Positions 1-7,040 of a DNA stretch of 25,314 nucleotides are shown one piece after another. Made by a program: the position numbers and the translations under genes. Position 1 is the stretch's first letter, and every line of letters starts with the position of its first letter. The stretch covers positions 1-25,314 of the IMG/VR virus record IMGVR_UViG_3300045970_000853. One strand, 5' to 3'. This DNA is from a virus. The notes under the pieces were generated by a model. That model ran no database searches. It was not told the DNA's origin and saw only the letters and a program-made list of their open reading frames with translations.

Positions 1-1
1 C

Positions 2-751
2 GGTGGCATCGTCCAGATCGGTGGCGGGCCTCTCTGCCAGAGGATGTTCCTGCCGATCAACAACACCATCAAGGACTTCTGCGAGAACTTCGAGCTCCAC
101 ACCCTTGCCGGGGATCTGGAGTGGACAGTGGACCTCTCGGAGAAGACGAAAGATGGCTCCCGCCCAGCCAATCTTCGCGTCTTGGCAAGAGAGTTTGCAG
201 GAGACCCCAACCCCATCGCGTATCTGGAAATAGGTTCCCACGACGCTCAGCCACAGACTATTCTGTCTCTCACCATCAATTCCTCCGGGAAGGATGGAGC
301 GAAGAAGAAGATCAGCCTGGAGTTCCGGAAGGATGGAACTGCCAGCTGGTCGTTTGCTGGTAATGCTGACTGGACCTACGAAGGCAAGCTCACCGTCAAG
401 GTCACGAACGGCATGGAGTTCACATCGCTGAAGGGGTTGGCGACTCTTCGAGGCAACACGGCGTTGGTGGAGACCACGAAAGGTGCGATGGACCTGAAGT
501 CTGCCGCGGAGGTGAACATCAAGGCCACGACGCGCGTGTTCGTCGGGCCTCGGGTGCACCTTGGCGTCGGCGCCACCGTACCTGGCAGCGTTGCGGAATA
601 CCCCGTCATGCTCGCCACTCCTGCCCTGCTCGCCTTCCTCAGCGCCCACACGCACCTCAGCGCATCCCCAGGAGCTCCCACCGGGGTGCCCATCACCGCC
701 GCCACTCTCGTTCCCGCGGACCACGTCTCAAAGACGACTCTCGGCAAGTAG
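2..751 (+). CDS. Baseplate/tail-spike-like protein (5' end outside window)
   Basis: The reading frame is open from the first bases of the window (GGIVQIGGGP before the first ATG at 44), so the gene probably starts upstream; 249 residues are visible. The first ~100 residues are mixed. Residues ~105-190 are a run of short alternating beta segments (for example KLTVKVTNG, TALVETTKGAM), as in trimeric beta-helix spikes. The last ~55 residues contain HTHLSASPGAPTG, which resembles the THTH-plus-Pro/Gly tail of gpV/gp5-like baseplate spikes. The likely role is in the cell-puncturing spike or baseplate hub of a contractile tail. The stop codon is followed at once by the ribosome binding site of the next gene, so the two are co-transcribed. 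The family assignment is from motif style only. The main alternative is another beta-rich tail protein. Confidence 0.6.
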   Translation, partial: GGIVQIGGGPLCQRMFLPINNTIKDFCENFELHTLAGDLEWTVDLSEKTKDGSRPANLRVLAREFAGDPNPIAYLEIGSHDAQPQTILSLTINSSGKDGAKKKISLEFRKDGTASWSFAGNADWTYEGKLTVKVTNGMEFTSLKGLATLRGNTALVETTKGAMDLKSAAEVNIKATTRVFVGPRVHLGVGATVPGSVAEYPVMLATPALLAFLSAHTHLSASPGAPTGVPITAATLVPADHVSKTTLGK

Positions 752-761
752 GAGAAGACCG

Positions 762-3389
762 ATGAAGCTCTACATGGACACGCTGCCCCTCCGAGACCTC
801 GATCTCAAGAAGACGGCCGGCTTCGCGGCCCGCCTCTCCGAGAAGCCGGACAACTGGCCCCAGGAGCTGACGAGCGACCTCTACAAGCAGCTGCCCTTCC
901 TCTCTGACTACGAGGTGAGCGTCAACCTCGACCGAGTCGACGAGCAGCGCGGCTTCGGCTTCGGCTACGCCGACGTCCACAACAAGACCGAGCGCCCCGA
1001 GCAGGAGCATGAGCAGACCGGGATGCCGCACGTTCGCATCCCCCTCGTGGTGCAGGAGCGGGCTGTGAAGCCCTTCTCCACCTTCATGGACGGCGAGAAG
1101 GTGCTGCCCCTGAACGAGAACCGCATCCGCGAGCACCTCTTCAACCCGCAGAGCTTCGACCTCTCGGCGTCGCCCCCTCGGGATCCGTCGCTGGTCGAGA
1201 ACCTCATGCCCCCGCACCGCAGCGGCATCGGCATGGGCGGCGACTACAAGATGGCGAGCGCCGACGAGAAGCTGCTCGCCGACCTCCAGGGCATCAGCAA
1301 GGGCAAGACGGCAGGTGCCCACAAGTGCCACACATGTGGTGGGCGGGCGACTGGGATGGCCCACATCAACGATCTCCCACCGCGGTACGTCTGCGACAAG
1401 CACGGGCCGAGCAAGAAGGATCTGGAGAAGGCCTCATTCGACAAGACCGCCTTCAAGCACATCTCCCCGGAGCAGTGGAAGGCGCTGCACGAGTCGCTGG
1501 AGATGCAGCAGGCTCTCCACGAGTACGGCGGGGACAAGTCCCACCCGGCCGTCCAGAACCGGCTCTACGAGCTGGCGCTGAAGCACTACGGCTTCCACCC
1601 GAAGCCGGAGGCTCCGCCGGCGCACAAGATGGAGGCCTTCAAGGCCAAGATTCAGGCCAAGTCCCAGAAGGCCGCCGAGAAGCAGGTCGAGAAGACCAAG
1701 AAGATGATGGAGCAGGGCAACAAGCTCCTCTCCGGCGCGCAGGGTGGGCAGAAGCCTGCCGGCGGTGGCAGCCCGCTGAAGATGCCGGCCAACGGCATCA
1801 AGAAGACCGGCTCGCTCCTGCTCGACATCGCCCCTACCATCCGCGAGTCGGACGCCCAGAAGTTCGTCGAGAAGGTAGCCTCCAGCGCCTCCCTTCAGGC
1901 CGGCTTCCAGAGGTCCGGCATCTCCGATCTCCTGGTCGAGGTCTTCGACAAGACGGCCCGGGTCGAGGCCGATGACCGCTTCCGTGCCATCGCCGACAGC
2001 ATCGAGCCGACCGTGGTCTCGATGCAGAAGCTCCCGGGCGGCGACTTCCTCGTGAAGAGCGCCAACAGCTCCGCCTTCGTCCCCGGGCAGGCTGCACAGG
2101 GCCAGGTCATCCCCGGCCAGGAGATGGCGGGCGCGATCGGCCAGGACCAGGCTCAGGCCATGCAGCCGGGCCAGACGGCCACTGCCGTGGCCCCTCAGGC
2201 TGCCGCGGCGCCCCCGCCGGCAGCTCCGGAGCAGGAGGACCCGACCGGCGGCGCCCCGCCCAACGTGCCGGGCCCCGAGGACCTCGGCGAGGTCGGCGTC
2301 CATCCCGAAGAGGATGGCACTGAGACCCAGGCGCAGGTGGCCGAGCAGTTCGGCGAGTACCTGGTCCAGGACATGATGGGCAACCAGGTGATGGGGTGGG
2401 TCTTCCCGAAGACCCTGGCCTGGGACGGGAACTTCTCGCCCCAGCCGATCTCCCTCTTCACCAACGGGTCTGCCTACGCCGTCCAGAGCGCCGTCGCCGG
2501 CGAGATGATCGGCAAGAGCACCGGCCTGCCGTCGGTGAACCCCCGCGGCGAGGGCATCTTCTACATGGTGGACCGCACCGGGGCGAAGGCCACGGCGCCG
2601 GTCACCGTCCATGGCGGGATGTCGGGCCCGGACGGCGGCGAGATGTACACGTGCTCGGACGTCATGGGGAACCAGTTCAAGGTCACCATGTCGCCGGGCC
2701 TCACCGCCCCGCAGCGCATCTCCGACAACGAGTACGCCCTGCCCAAGGCCTGGAAGTTCATGGCGCTCGGAGCGCAGCAGACCCAGCTCGTCCCGGACCC
2801 GCTCCAGATGAACAAGTCAGCTGCCGTGAAGCTGGCCCAGGACACGGTCACCCTCTTCTGGAACGGCTCCTTCAACCTGGAGGGCGGCTGCGGCATCGAG
2901 AAGCTGAGCTCCGACTACCGCTACGACCTCGACGGCTTCTCGGCGGAGTTCATGCTGGGAGTGCTGGGCGTCCCCGGGGAAGACATCAAGTCGAAGCTGG
3001 CCGCCTGCCGGAAGAAGGGCGCCATCAAGATCGCCGGCCGGGAGATCACCCTCTTCAGCGAGCGCTACCAGGAGAAGAAGAAGGAGGCGAGCGCCATGTG
3101 GGCCCGCATCCCCAACCTGGCCCGCGACCTGATCAAGGAGGCCGCGTCGATGGAGGACGAGGGCACCGTCGACAAGGTGCTGGCCCTCAACTTCATCAAC
3201 CCCGAGAACCTCACCACCTTCATCGACTACACGCCGGAGCTGGAGGAGGCCTCGGAGAAGCTGGCCGCCATGCTGCTCTCCAGCTACCTCGGGATGAAGG
3301 AGATCCCCGAGGGCGCGGTGGAGCGGTCGATGAGGAACATGGAGGAGGTAATTCTTGCGTTGAAGGCCGTGCAGCACGCGGAGCAGTGA
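762..3389 (+). CDS. Large uncharacterised virion-type protein with zinc knuckle (875 aa)
   Basis: The ATG at 762 is chosen because GGAG (751-754) lies 7 bases upstream; an upstream in-frame extension to 561 would run inside the previous gene. I do not recognise the family. Residues 1-180 form an N-terminal domain. Residues 187-214 hold C189-x2-C192-x18-C211-x2-H214, a probable zinc site. Residues ~285-330 are Lys/Ala-rich helix. Residues ~440-515 are a low-complexity Ala/Pro/Gln/Gly linker. A C-terminal domain of ~350 residues follows. KTA/KVA/KLA tripeptides recur (KKTAG near residue 13, DKTAF, DKTAR, EKVAS, EKLAA), a feature shared with other proteins in this window. Its position between a spike-like gene and internal-protein-like genes suggests a structural or assembly role; that is inference. 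It does not look like a portal protein. Confidence 0.8.
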   Translation: MKLYMDTLPLRDLDLKKTAGFAARLSEKPDNWPQELTSDLYKQLPFLSDYEVSVNLDRVDEQRGFGFGYADVHNKTERPEQEHEQTGMPHVRIPLVVQERAVKPFSTFMDGEKVLPLNENRIREHLFNPQSFDLSASPPRDPSLVENLMPPHRSGIGMGGDYKMASADEKLLADLQGISKGKTAGAHKCHTCGGRATGMAHINDLPPRYVCDKHGPSKKDLEKASFDKTAFKHISPEQWKALHESLEMQQALHEYGGDKSHPAVQNRLYELALKHYGFHPKPEAPPAHKMEAFKAKIQAKSQKAAEKQVEKTKKMMEQGNKLLSGAQGGQKPAGGGSPLKMPANGIKKTGSLLLDIAPTIRESDAQKFVEKVASSASLQAGFQRSGISDLLVEVFDKTARVEADDRFRAIADSIEPTVVSMQKLPGGDFLVKSANSSAFVPGQAAQGQVIPGQEMAGAIGQDQAQAMQPGQTATAVAPQAAAAPPPAAPEQEDPTGGAPPNVPGPEDLGEVGVHPEEDGTETQAQVAEQFGEYLVQDMMGNQVMGWVFPKTLAWDGNFSPQPISLFTNGSAYAVQSAVAGEMIGKSTGLPSVNPRGEGIFYMVDRTGAKATAPVTVHGGMSGPDGGEMYTCSDVMGNQFKVTMSPGLTAPQRISDNEYALPKAWKFMALGAQQTQLVPDPLQMNKSAAVKLAQDTVTLFWNGSFNLEGGCGIEKLSSDYRYDLDGFSAEFMLGVLGVPGEDIKSKLAACRKKGAIKIAGREITLFSERYQEKKKEASAMWARIPNLARDLIKEAASMEDEGTVDKVLALNFINPENLTTFIDYTPELEEASEKLAAMLLSSYLGMKEIPEGAVERSMRNMEEVILALKAVQHAEQ

Positions 3390-3390
3390 C

Positions 3391-4134
3391 ATGAAGAAGC
3401 TCGCCTACGCAGAAGCGGCCGTTGCCAAGCGGATGGCCACCCACATCTTGGGGGGCGCTGCCGTCGGCGGCTACGCCGCGCACCGGGCCGGGAAGCTGGA
3501 CCCCAAGGGGACGAAGAAGGACTTCAAGGGGCACACCAACCGAGTGCTCGGAGGGGCTGTTGCCGGCGGCGCCCTGGGCGGCATGGTGGGCCAGCTCCAC
3601 TCCATGACCGTCCCGGTCTTCAACGAGGCGGCCGTCAAGTCCATCAAGGAGCGGATCAAGTCGAGAGGGCACTCCTTCCACGACCTGCATCGCGCCGCCG
3701 GCGCTACCGTCGGTGGGGCGGTCGGCGGAGGTTCCAACTACCTCTGGGCCAAGTCGCACAACAAGAAGCAGAAGGACAAGAAGAAGCACGTGGACCCGAG
3801 GGCTGCCGCGGTCGTTGGCGCCGGCTTCGGAGCTTCTCTCGGTCACGGAGCCGGGTCCTACGCTCGGCTCCACCACCTCAACGGTCTTCAGAATGCCCCT
3901 GCCAAGGCTCAGATCCCGTCTTGGCTCAAGGGTGTGAAGACCAAGGCCGAGGCCAAGAGCGCCTACCGGGCCCAGGCCCGCAAGCACCACCCAGACCTCG
4001 GCGGCAACGCTGAGAAGTTCAAGGGAGTGCAGTCTGACTGGGAGGGCTTCGAGAAGCAGCATTTCAACAAGCTCAGCCACTCCATGGCCGCCTTCCTGGA
4101 CGAGCTCGCGTGCATGGCGGAGGCCCGCAGGTGA
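3391..4134 (+). CDS. Glycine-zipper protein with C-terminal J-domain (247 aa)
   Basis: The start follows the previous stop by one base, with GGAG 7 bases upstream. The N-terminal ~165 residues contain four small-residue-rich segments with GxxxG/AxxxG spacing (for example GGAAVGGYAAH, GGAVAGGALGGMVG, GATVGGAVGGG, VGAGFGASLGHG) separated by basic loops, as expected for glycine-zipper membrane segments. Residues ~178-230 match a J-domain: a basic helix AYRAQARKHHPD with the H200-P201-D202 signature, then a turn and an amphipathic helix. J-domains stimulate the ATPase of Hsp70/DnaK. The last 15 residues contain FLDELACMA, resembling a motif near the N termini of several neighbours. A J-domain on a membrane-type phage protein suggests recruitment of host DnaK during assembly or DNA entry; this is inference. 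The HPD and flanking helices are seen directly. Confidence 0.85.
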   Translation: MKKLAYAEAAVAKRMATHILGGAAVGGYAAHRAGKLDPKGTKKDFKGHTNRVLGGAVAGGALGGMVGQLHSMTVPVFNEAAVKSIKERIKSRGHSFHDLHRAAGATVGGAVGGGSNYLWAKSHNKKQKDKKKHVDPRAAAVVGAGFGASLGHGAGSYARLHHLNGLQNAPAKAQIPSWLKGVKTKAEAKSAYRAQARKHHPDLGGNAEKFKGVQSDWEGFEKQHFNKLSHSMAAFLDELACMAEARR

Positions 4135-4985
4135 AACACCCAGCCGAATTCTACATGAAGTACCTGCTCATCCAGGACCCTCAGATCCTGGATGCTCAGC
4201 TGCTGAAGAAGGTCTCCGACTGGGGAATCCTCTCGCCGGACGAGAAGTACCTCGGCTTCTTGCGGCAGCGAATCCCTACTCCGCCCCCAGGCTTCGACCC
4301 CCTCAACTTCTCCGACCGCCCCTCGATGCGCTACCTGCGAGAGCAGGGGGTCTACGAGATCTTCCACTCCACGCCCGGCATGAACGAGGCCTGGGACCTC
4401 ATGGCGGACCCGGAGAAGCGGCTCATCGTCGAGCAGGCCATCCTCTCCCGTCTCGACCTGAAGATGCTGGCCCAGAAGCTCAACAAGAAGAACGGCTGGT
4501 TCCTGACCGAGGACGGCATCTCGACCTTCCGCCACTACTTCTGGAACGTGAAGCTCCTCACCTTCGACGAGTGGGGGCGCCACCTCTGGAGCCGCACGGC
4601 CCTGTACGAGACCTACATGGGGCTGCTGCGGGCAGACTCGAAGCTCTCCTTCTCGCTCCTCCGGATCGAGCAGTCCATCGAGTCGAAGAACATGATCCGC
4701 CGGGCCCAGGAGATCGCCTACTACACCCTGGAGGAGGTCAACCTGAAGCCGGGCACCCCGCCAGACAAGGTGAAGGCGATCTCGGTCCTCAACAAGTCCA
4801 TCGTCGAGTGCCATGAGGCGCTGTCGACCTCCGACATGGCGCTGAAGGACGTGCTCAAGCAGTTCGAGCGGTGGCGCATGGAAGGCTCCCCGGTGCAGCC
4901 GCGAGATGTCCACGAGCTTGCTCCGAACGGCAACTTCACCAACGGCGGCGCCGGCTCGAAGGACCCGAAGCCGCTTCCAAACTGA
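4131..4985 (+). CDS. Uncharacterised protein, possible helix-turn-helix (284 aa)
   Basis: The start is taken as GTG at 4131. It overlaps the previous stop in a GTGA arrangement and has GGAGG 7 bases upstream; another GTG at 4110 lacks that spacing. The protein is mostly helical, without membrane segments. Residues ~105-150 (LDLKMLAQKLNKKNG, then LTEDGISTFRHYFWNV) have the look of a helix-turn-helix followed by an aromatic YFWNV stretch. Comparable stretches occur in phage small-terminase-like proteins, but I cannot confirm the family. The C-terminal ~30 residues are disordered and Gly/Pro/Asn-rich. It is translationally coupled to the J-domain gene and followed 8 bases later by the papain-like gene, so it belongs to the same operon. 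Function is unknown; a small-terminase or connector role is a guess. Confidence 0.8.
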   Translation: MKHPAEFYMKYLLIQDPQILDAQLLKKVSDWGILSPDEKYLGFLRQRIPTPPPGFDPLNFSDRPSMRYLREQGVYEIFHSTPGMNEAWDLMADPEKRLIVEQAILSRLDLKMLAQKLNKKNGWFLTEDGISTFRHYFWNVKLLTFDEWGRHLWSRTALYETYMGLLRADSKLSFSLLRIEQSIESKNMIRRAQEIAYYTLEEVNLKPGTPPDKVKAISVLNKSIVECHEALSTSDMALKDVLKQFERWRMEGSPVQPRDVHELAPNGNFTNGGAGSKDPKPLPN

Positions 4986-4993
4986 GGCGAGAG

Positions 4994-5617
4994 ATGCGCT
5001 GGGCTGGTGGCCTCTTCGATGAGCTGCTGAAGATCGCTGAGACCGCCAAGGTCGAGAAGGCGTTGGAGTCGCCTGTGCCCACCGTGAGCAAGTTGAAGGC
5101 GAGGCTGAAGGCGGGAGACGTGCTATTCACGACGCCCATTCGTTCGCAGATGCACAGCGCGTTCGGCAGGTACGTCTTCAAGCCGCTGTCCCGCCTCGTG
5201 CAGCGAACCGACTACGGCCACTCCTCGCTCTACGTCGGCAACGGTCGGGTTATCGAGTCGCGCATCGGAGAGGGCACCAGGACTCGCTCTCTTCACGCGG
5301 TGGCCAAGAAGAACAACATTGTGGCCATGCGGCCCAGCCTGCCGGCCTCGGAGAAGAGGAAGGCCGTGTCCTTCGCCAAGAAGCAGAACGGGAAGGCCTA
5401 TGACATGAAGGCGCTCATGGCTACCGTGAGCCCTTTCCGTAAGCACCGCCAAGGCCGCAACCCAGAAGAGGCGAAGTCCCACATCTGCTCGGCACTCGTC
5501 GCCAATGCTTACTCTCGCCGCAAGTTCTCCGACTCGTCGCGCCTCACCACAAAGCCTAGCGAGATCATGAAGTCGCCGCACCTCAAGCCTGTCGCCGCTC
5601 TGGAGCCCAAGACATGA
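4994..5617 (+). CDS. Papain-like (NlpC/P60 superfamily, YiiX/YaeF-type) enzyme (207 aa)
   Basis: The ATG at 4994 has GAGG 6 bases upstream, and the upstream frame overlaps the previous gene, so the shorter start is preferred. A segment GDVLFTTP precedes DYGHSSLYVGNGRVIESR, which gives the His of a permuted NlpC/P60 fold (H76), with E88 as the likely polar partner. The nucleophile is probably C165 in HICSALVANAY. This His-first, Cys-last order is typical of the YiiX/YaeF-like permuted branch, whose members hydrolyse amide, peptide or thioester bonds. Residues 8-15 (FDELLKIA) form the short motif shared with other candidate internal proteins. No signal peptide is visible. The enzyme could cut peptidoglycan during entry or act on a host target after delivery; the substrate cannot be told from sequence. 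Confidence 0.8.
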   Translation: MRWAGGLFDELLKIAETAKVEKALESPVPTVSKLKARLKAGDVLFTTPIRSQMHSAFGRYVFKPLSRLVQRTDYGHSSLYVGNGRVIESRIGEGTRTRSLHAVAKKNNIVAMRPSLPASEKRKAVSFAKKQNGKAYDMKALMATVSPFRKHRQGRNPEEAKSHICSALVANAYSRRKFSDSSRLTTKPSEIMKSPHLKPVAALEPKT

Positions 5618-6303
5618 CCGCCATGAACGAGAACTACATCTCGATGCTCCAGAAACTGGCCTCCAAGGAGAAGAAGGCCGCGCCAATCCCTCCCGAGCAG
5701 GTTCACGGGCTCGTGCTCGATAGGCTCCGCAAGGCGACCCCCGGCACCAAGCACTATGCCAACATCATCCGCAAGGGGCTCATCGGGATTCGCGGCTCTG
5801 GCAAGGTCACGACCGCCAGCGTCGAGGGGGACGGGCCCGACCTGAACTTCTTCGAGCGCCACCCGAAGAAGATCCTCGGGGCCCTGGCTCTCGCCGGCGC
5901 TGCTACCCAGCACAAGAAGATCCGCGGCCTTCCCAAGCTCGTCAGGTCTGGGCTCGCCAAGAAGAAGTGGCAGAAGGCTCGGGCAGTGGTCAAGGAGAGA
6001 GCGGCCGACCTGAAGCATCAGGCCAAGAAGAGGGCCAACGAAGGCTTCGCGCACCCCCGGAAGGACCTCGGTCACGAGAAGACTGAGATCGTCGTCTTGC
6101 GGCGCGGCGGCAAGGGGGCAGCCGAGACCGACCTCCACCGGGCAGTGGAGGGGAAGCTCCGCGGCCGCGAGGTGCTGGACATCAACAACAAGCCGGGCCG
6201 GAGCGAGCCGTACGGCCCCCGGCGCCCCGTGGACCTGAGTGCTCCTCGTCACAGCAAGACGGACTACGTCCACCACTCTCACGGCAAGGCTGAGCACATC
6301 TAG
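5614..6303 (+). CDS. Basic protein with one short hydrophobic segment (229 aa)
   Basis: The ATG at 5614 overlaps the previous stop (ATGA), with GGAG 8 bases upstream; an ATG three codons later is possible. The protein is strongly basic. Near the N terminus, YISMLQKLAS (residues 8-17) resembles the recurrent [DE]-x-[LM]-x-K-[IL]-[AS] motif. Residues ~88-103 (HPKKILGALALAGAAT) form a short hydrophobic, small-residue segment whose layout matches NPKKVIGVTAAS in the DUF5661-like protein at 23201. The rest is Lys/Arg-rich helix and then a polar His/Pro/Arg-rich tail. No enzyme motif is seen. It is the last gene tightly coupled to the J-domain operon. A DNA-binding or membrane-associated internal head protein is plausible but unproven. 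Confidence 0.75.
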   Translation: MTAMNENYISMLQKLASKEKKAAPIPPEQVHGLVLDRLRKATPGTKHYANIIRKGLIGIRGSGKVTTASVEGDGPDLNFFERHPKKILGALALAGAATQHKKIRGLPKLVRSGLAKKKWQKARAVVKERAADLKHQAKKRANEGFAHPRKDLGHEKTEIVVLRRGGKGAAETDLHRAVEGKLRGREVLDINNKPGRSEPYGPRRPVDLSAPRHSKTDYVHHSHGKAEHI

Positions 6304-6315
6304 TAGCCTTCATGG

Positions 6316-6321
6316 TAGGGT
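6316..6321 (+). promoter_or_regulatory. Candidate -10 box (TAGGGT) for a near-leaderless transcript
   Basis: TAGGGT lies exactly 6 bases before the ATG at 6328 and is preceded by TGG, which makes it an extended -10 type site. No Shine-Dalgarno sequence is present. No clear -35 box was found. Transcription from such a site would begin at or beside the start codon. Confidence 0.4.
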
Positions 6322-6327
6322 ACATAC

Positions 6328-6798
6328 ATGAACTGGGTCGAACAGGAGATGGACAGCAGGAATCCGATGGCGGTCACGCCAGAGCGGGAGCGGGCTCTCG
6401 ACTGGGAGAAGAGCACCTCGCTCCCTCTCATCGCCAAAGAGGCCGACTCTGGTGAGAAGCCCATCGTCCCCATCGTCTTCCAGCCTGTCCAGAGCCCCGG
6501 CAACTTCGAGTCCGAGTTCGGCGTGAAGGACGGCGACCTCATCTTCCACTTCTGGCCTTGGCACTACCATCTGGACGAGAAGGCCGGGCGGATGAAGCGA
6601 GCCTTCAAGAAGGGATTCCGAGAGGCTCTCGGAACCTCCATGCACGCCTCCTTCGAGGCTCCGACGATCACGATCGCAGAAGATCGGGACATGGGGGCCT
6701 GGTTCGTGATGGTGAAGGGCGGCGGGCGCCACCAGTTCTACAGGCAGCGTGCCATCACCGCCGTCACCGCTCTGCACAAGGCTCTAGGCGGCGAGTAG
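6328..6798 (+). CDS. Uncharacterised soluble protein (156 aa)
   Basis: The ATG at 6328 is used although it lacks a Shine-Dalgarno sequence; a TAGGGT box 6 bases upstream may supply a leaderless start. The protein has no membrane segment and no recognised motif. Its centre is aromatic (LIFHFWPWHYHLDEK, residues ~70-85), followed by a basic helix (RMKRAFKKGFREAL), two beta strands (APTITIA, WFVMVKGGG) and a final helix, so a compact alpha/beta fold is likely. It lacks the KTA-type repeats and the N-terminal motif of its neighbours, and is separated from the preceding operon by 24 bases. It is the last plus-strand gene before the minus-strand RNase HII operon. Function is unknown. Confidence 0.8.
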   Translation: MNWVEQEMDSRNPMAVTPERERALDWEKSTSLPLIAKEADSGEKPIVPIVFQPVQSPGNFESEFGVKDGDLIFHFWPWHYHLDEKAGRMKRAFKKGFREALGTSMHASFEAPTITIAEDRDMGAWFVMVKGGGRHQFYRQRAITAVTALHKALGGE

Positions 6799-6802
6799 AG
6801 CT

Positions 6803-6822
6803 AAAAGGGCGTGAGAGCGCCC
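6803..6822 (-). terminator. Hairpin terminator of the minus-strand RNase HII operon
   Basis: On the minus strand, GGGCGC-TCTC-ACGCCC forms a 6-bp stem (one G-T wobble) with a 4-base loop, followed directly by TTTT. On the plus strand the same stem is preceded by AAAA but followed by CTCCCC, so it should act mainly on minus-strand transcripts arriving from 6831-8022. It sits between two convergent genes. Confidence 0.6.
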
Positions 6823-6830
6823 CTCCCCGC

Positions 6831-7040
6831 TCACTGAGCGGGAGACATCCGAGAATGGTGGTACGCAACCGTTCTCGTCAGCATGCTCAGCTTGACGCAG
6901 AGCCGCTTGAACATCGGATCGTAGAGCTCGTGGCATGACGAGCAGAAGACCATCGGCATCGCCATCTTGCTGATGACTTCGAGCCGGATACTGATTGGAC
7001 GGTCGCAGCACATGCACCCGACCTCCACCATCTCAGCCAT
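6831..7040 (-). CDS. Zinc-ribbon microprotein (69 aa)
   Basis: The ATG (7040-7038) overlaps the RNase HII stop by 8 bases, so the two genes are translationally coupled; an AAGGTGG-like ribosome binding site lies ~7 bases upstream. The protein has two CxxC pairs: CMCC near residues 9-12 and CSSC near residues 33-36. This is a small zinc-ribbon layout with a ~20-residue hydrophobic/basic stretch between the pairs. CSSCH also matches a CxxCH haem signature by chance, but there is no signal peptide and the second Cys pair favours zinc. Function is unknown. Tight linkage to RNase HII suggests a nucleic-acid-related role, which is inference only. It is the last gene before the hairpin terminator at 6803-6822. 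Confidence 0.65.
   Translation of the reverse strand: MAEMVEVGCMCCDRPISIRLEVISKMAMPMVFCSSCHELYDPMFKRLCVKLSMLTRTVAYHHSRMSPAQ

Noticed and set aside
561-761. N-terminal extension of the 762 gene
   Set aside because: These codons lie inside the spike-like gene in another frame; the ATG at 762 has a well-spaced GGAG.
1434-2612. Minus-strand open frame (392 codons) opposite the 762 gene
   Set aside because: The translation is Gly/Leu/Arg low complexity and mirrors the codon bias of the plus-strand gene, which has a good ribosome binding site and zinc knuckle.
2396-3394. Plus-strand open frame in another frame of the 762 gene (332 codons)
   Set aside because: Arg/Gly/His-rich composition and complete overlap with the supported gene mark it as a frame shadow.
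6831-7040. CSSCH in the zinc-ribbon microprotein read as a c-type haem site
   Set aside because: There is no signal peptide for export and a second CxxC pair is present, which fits zinc better.
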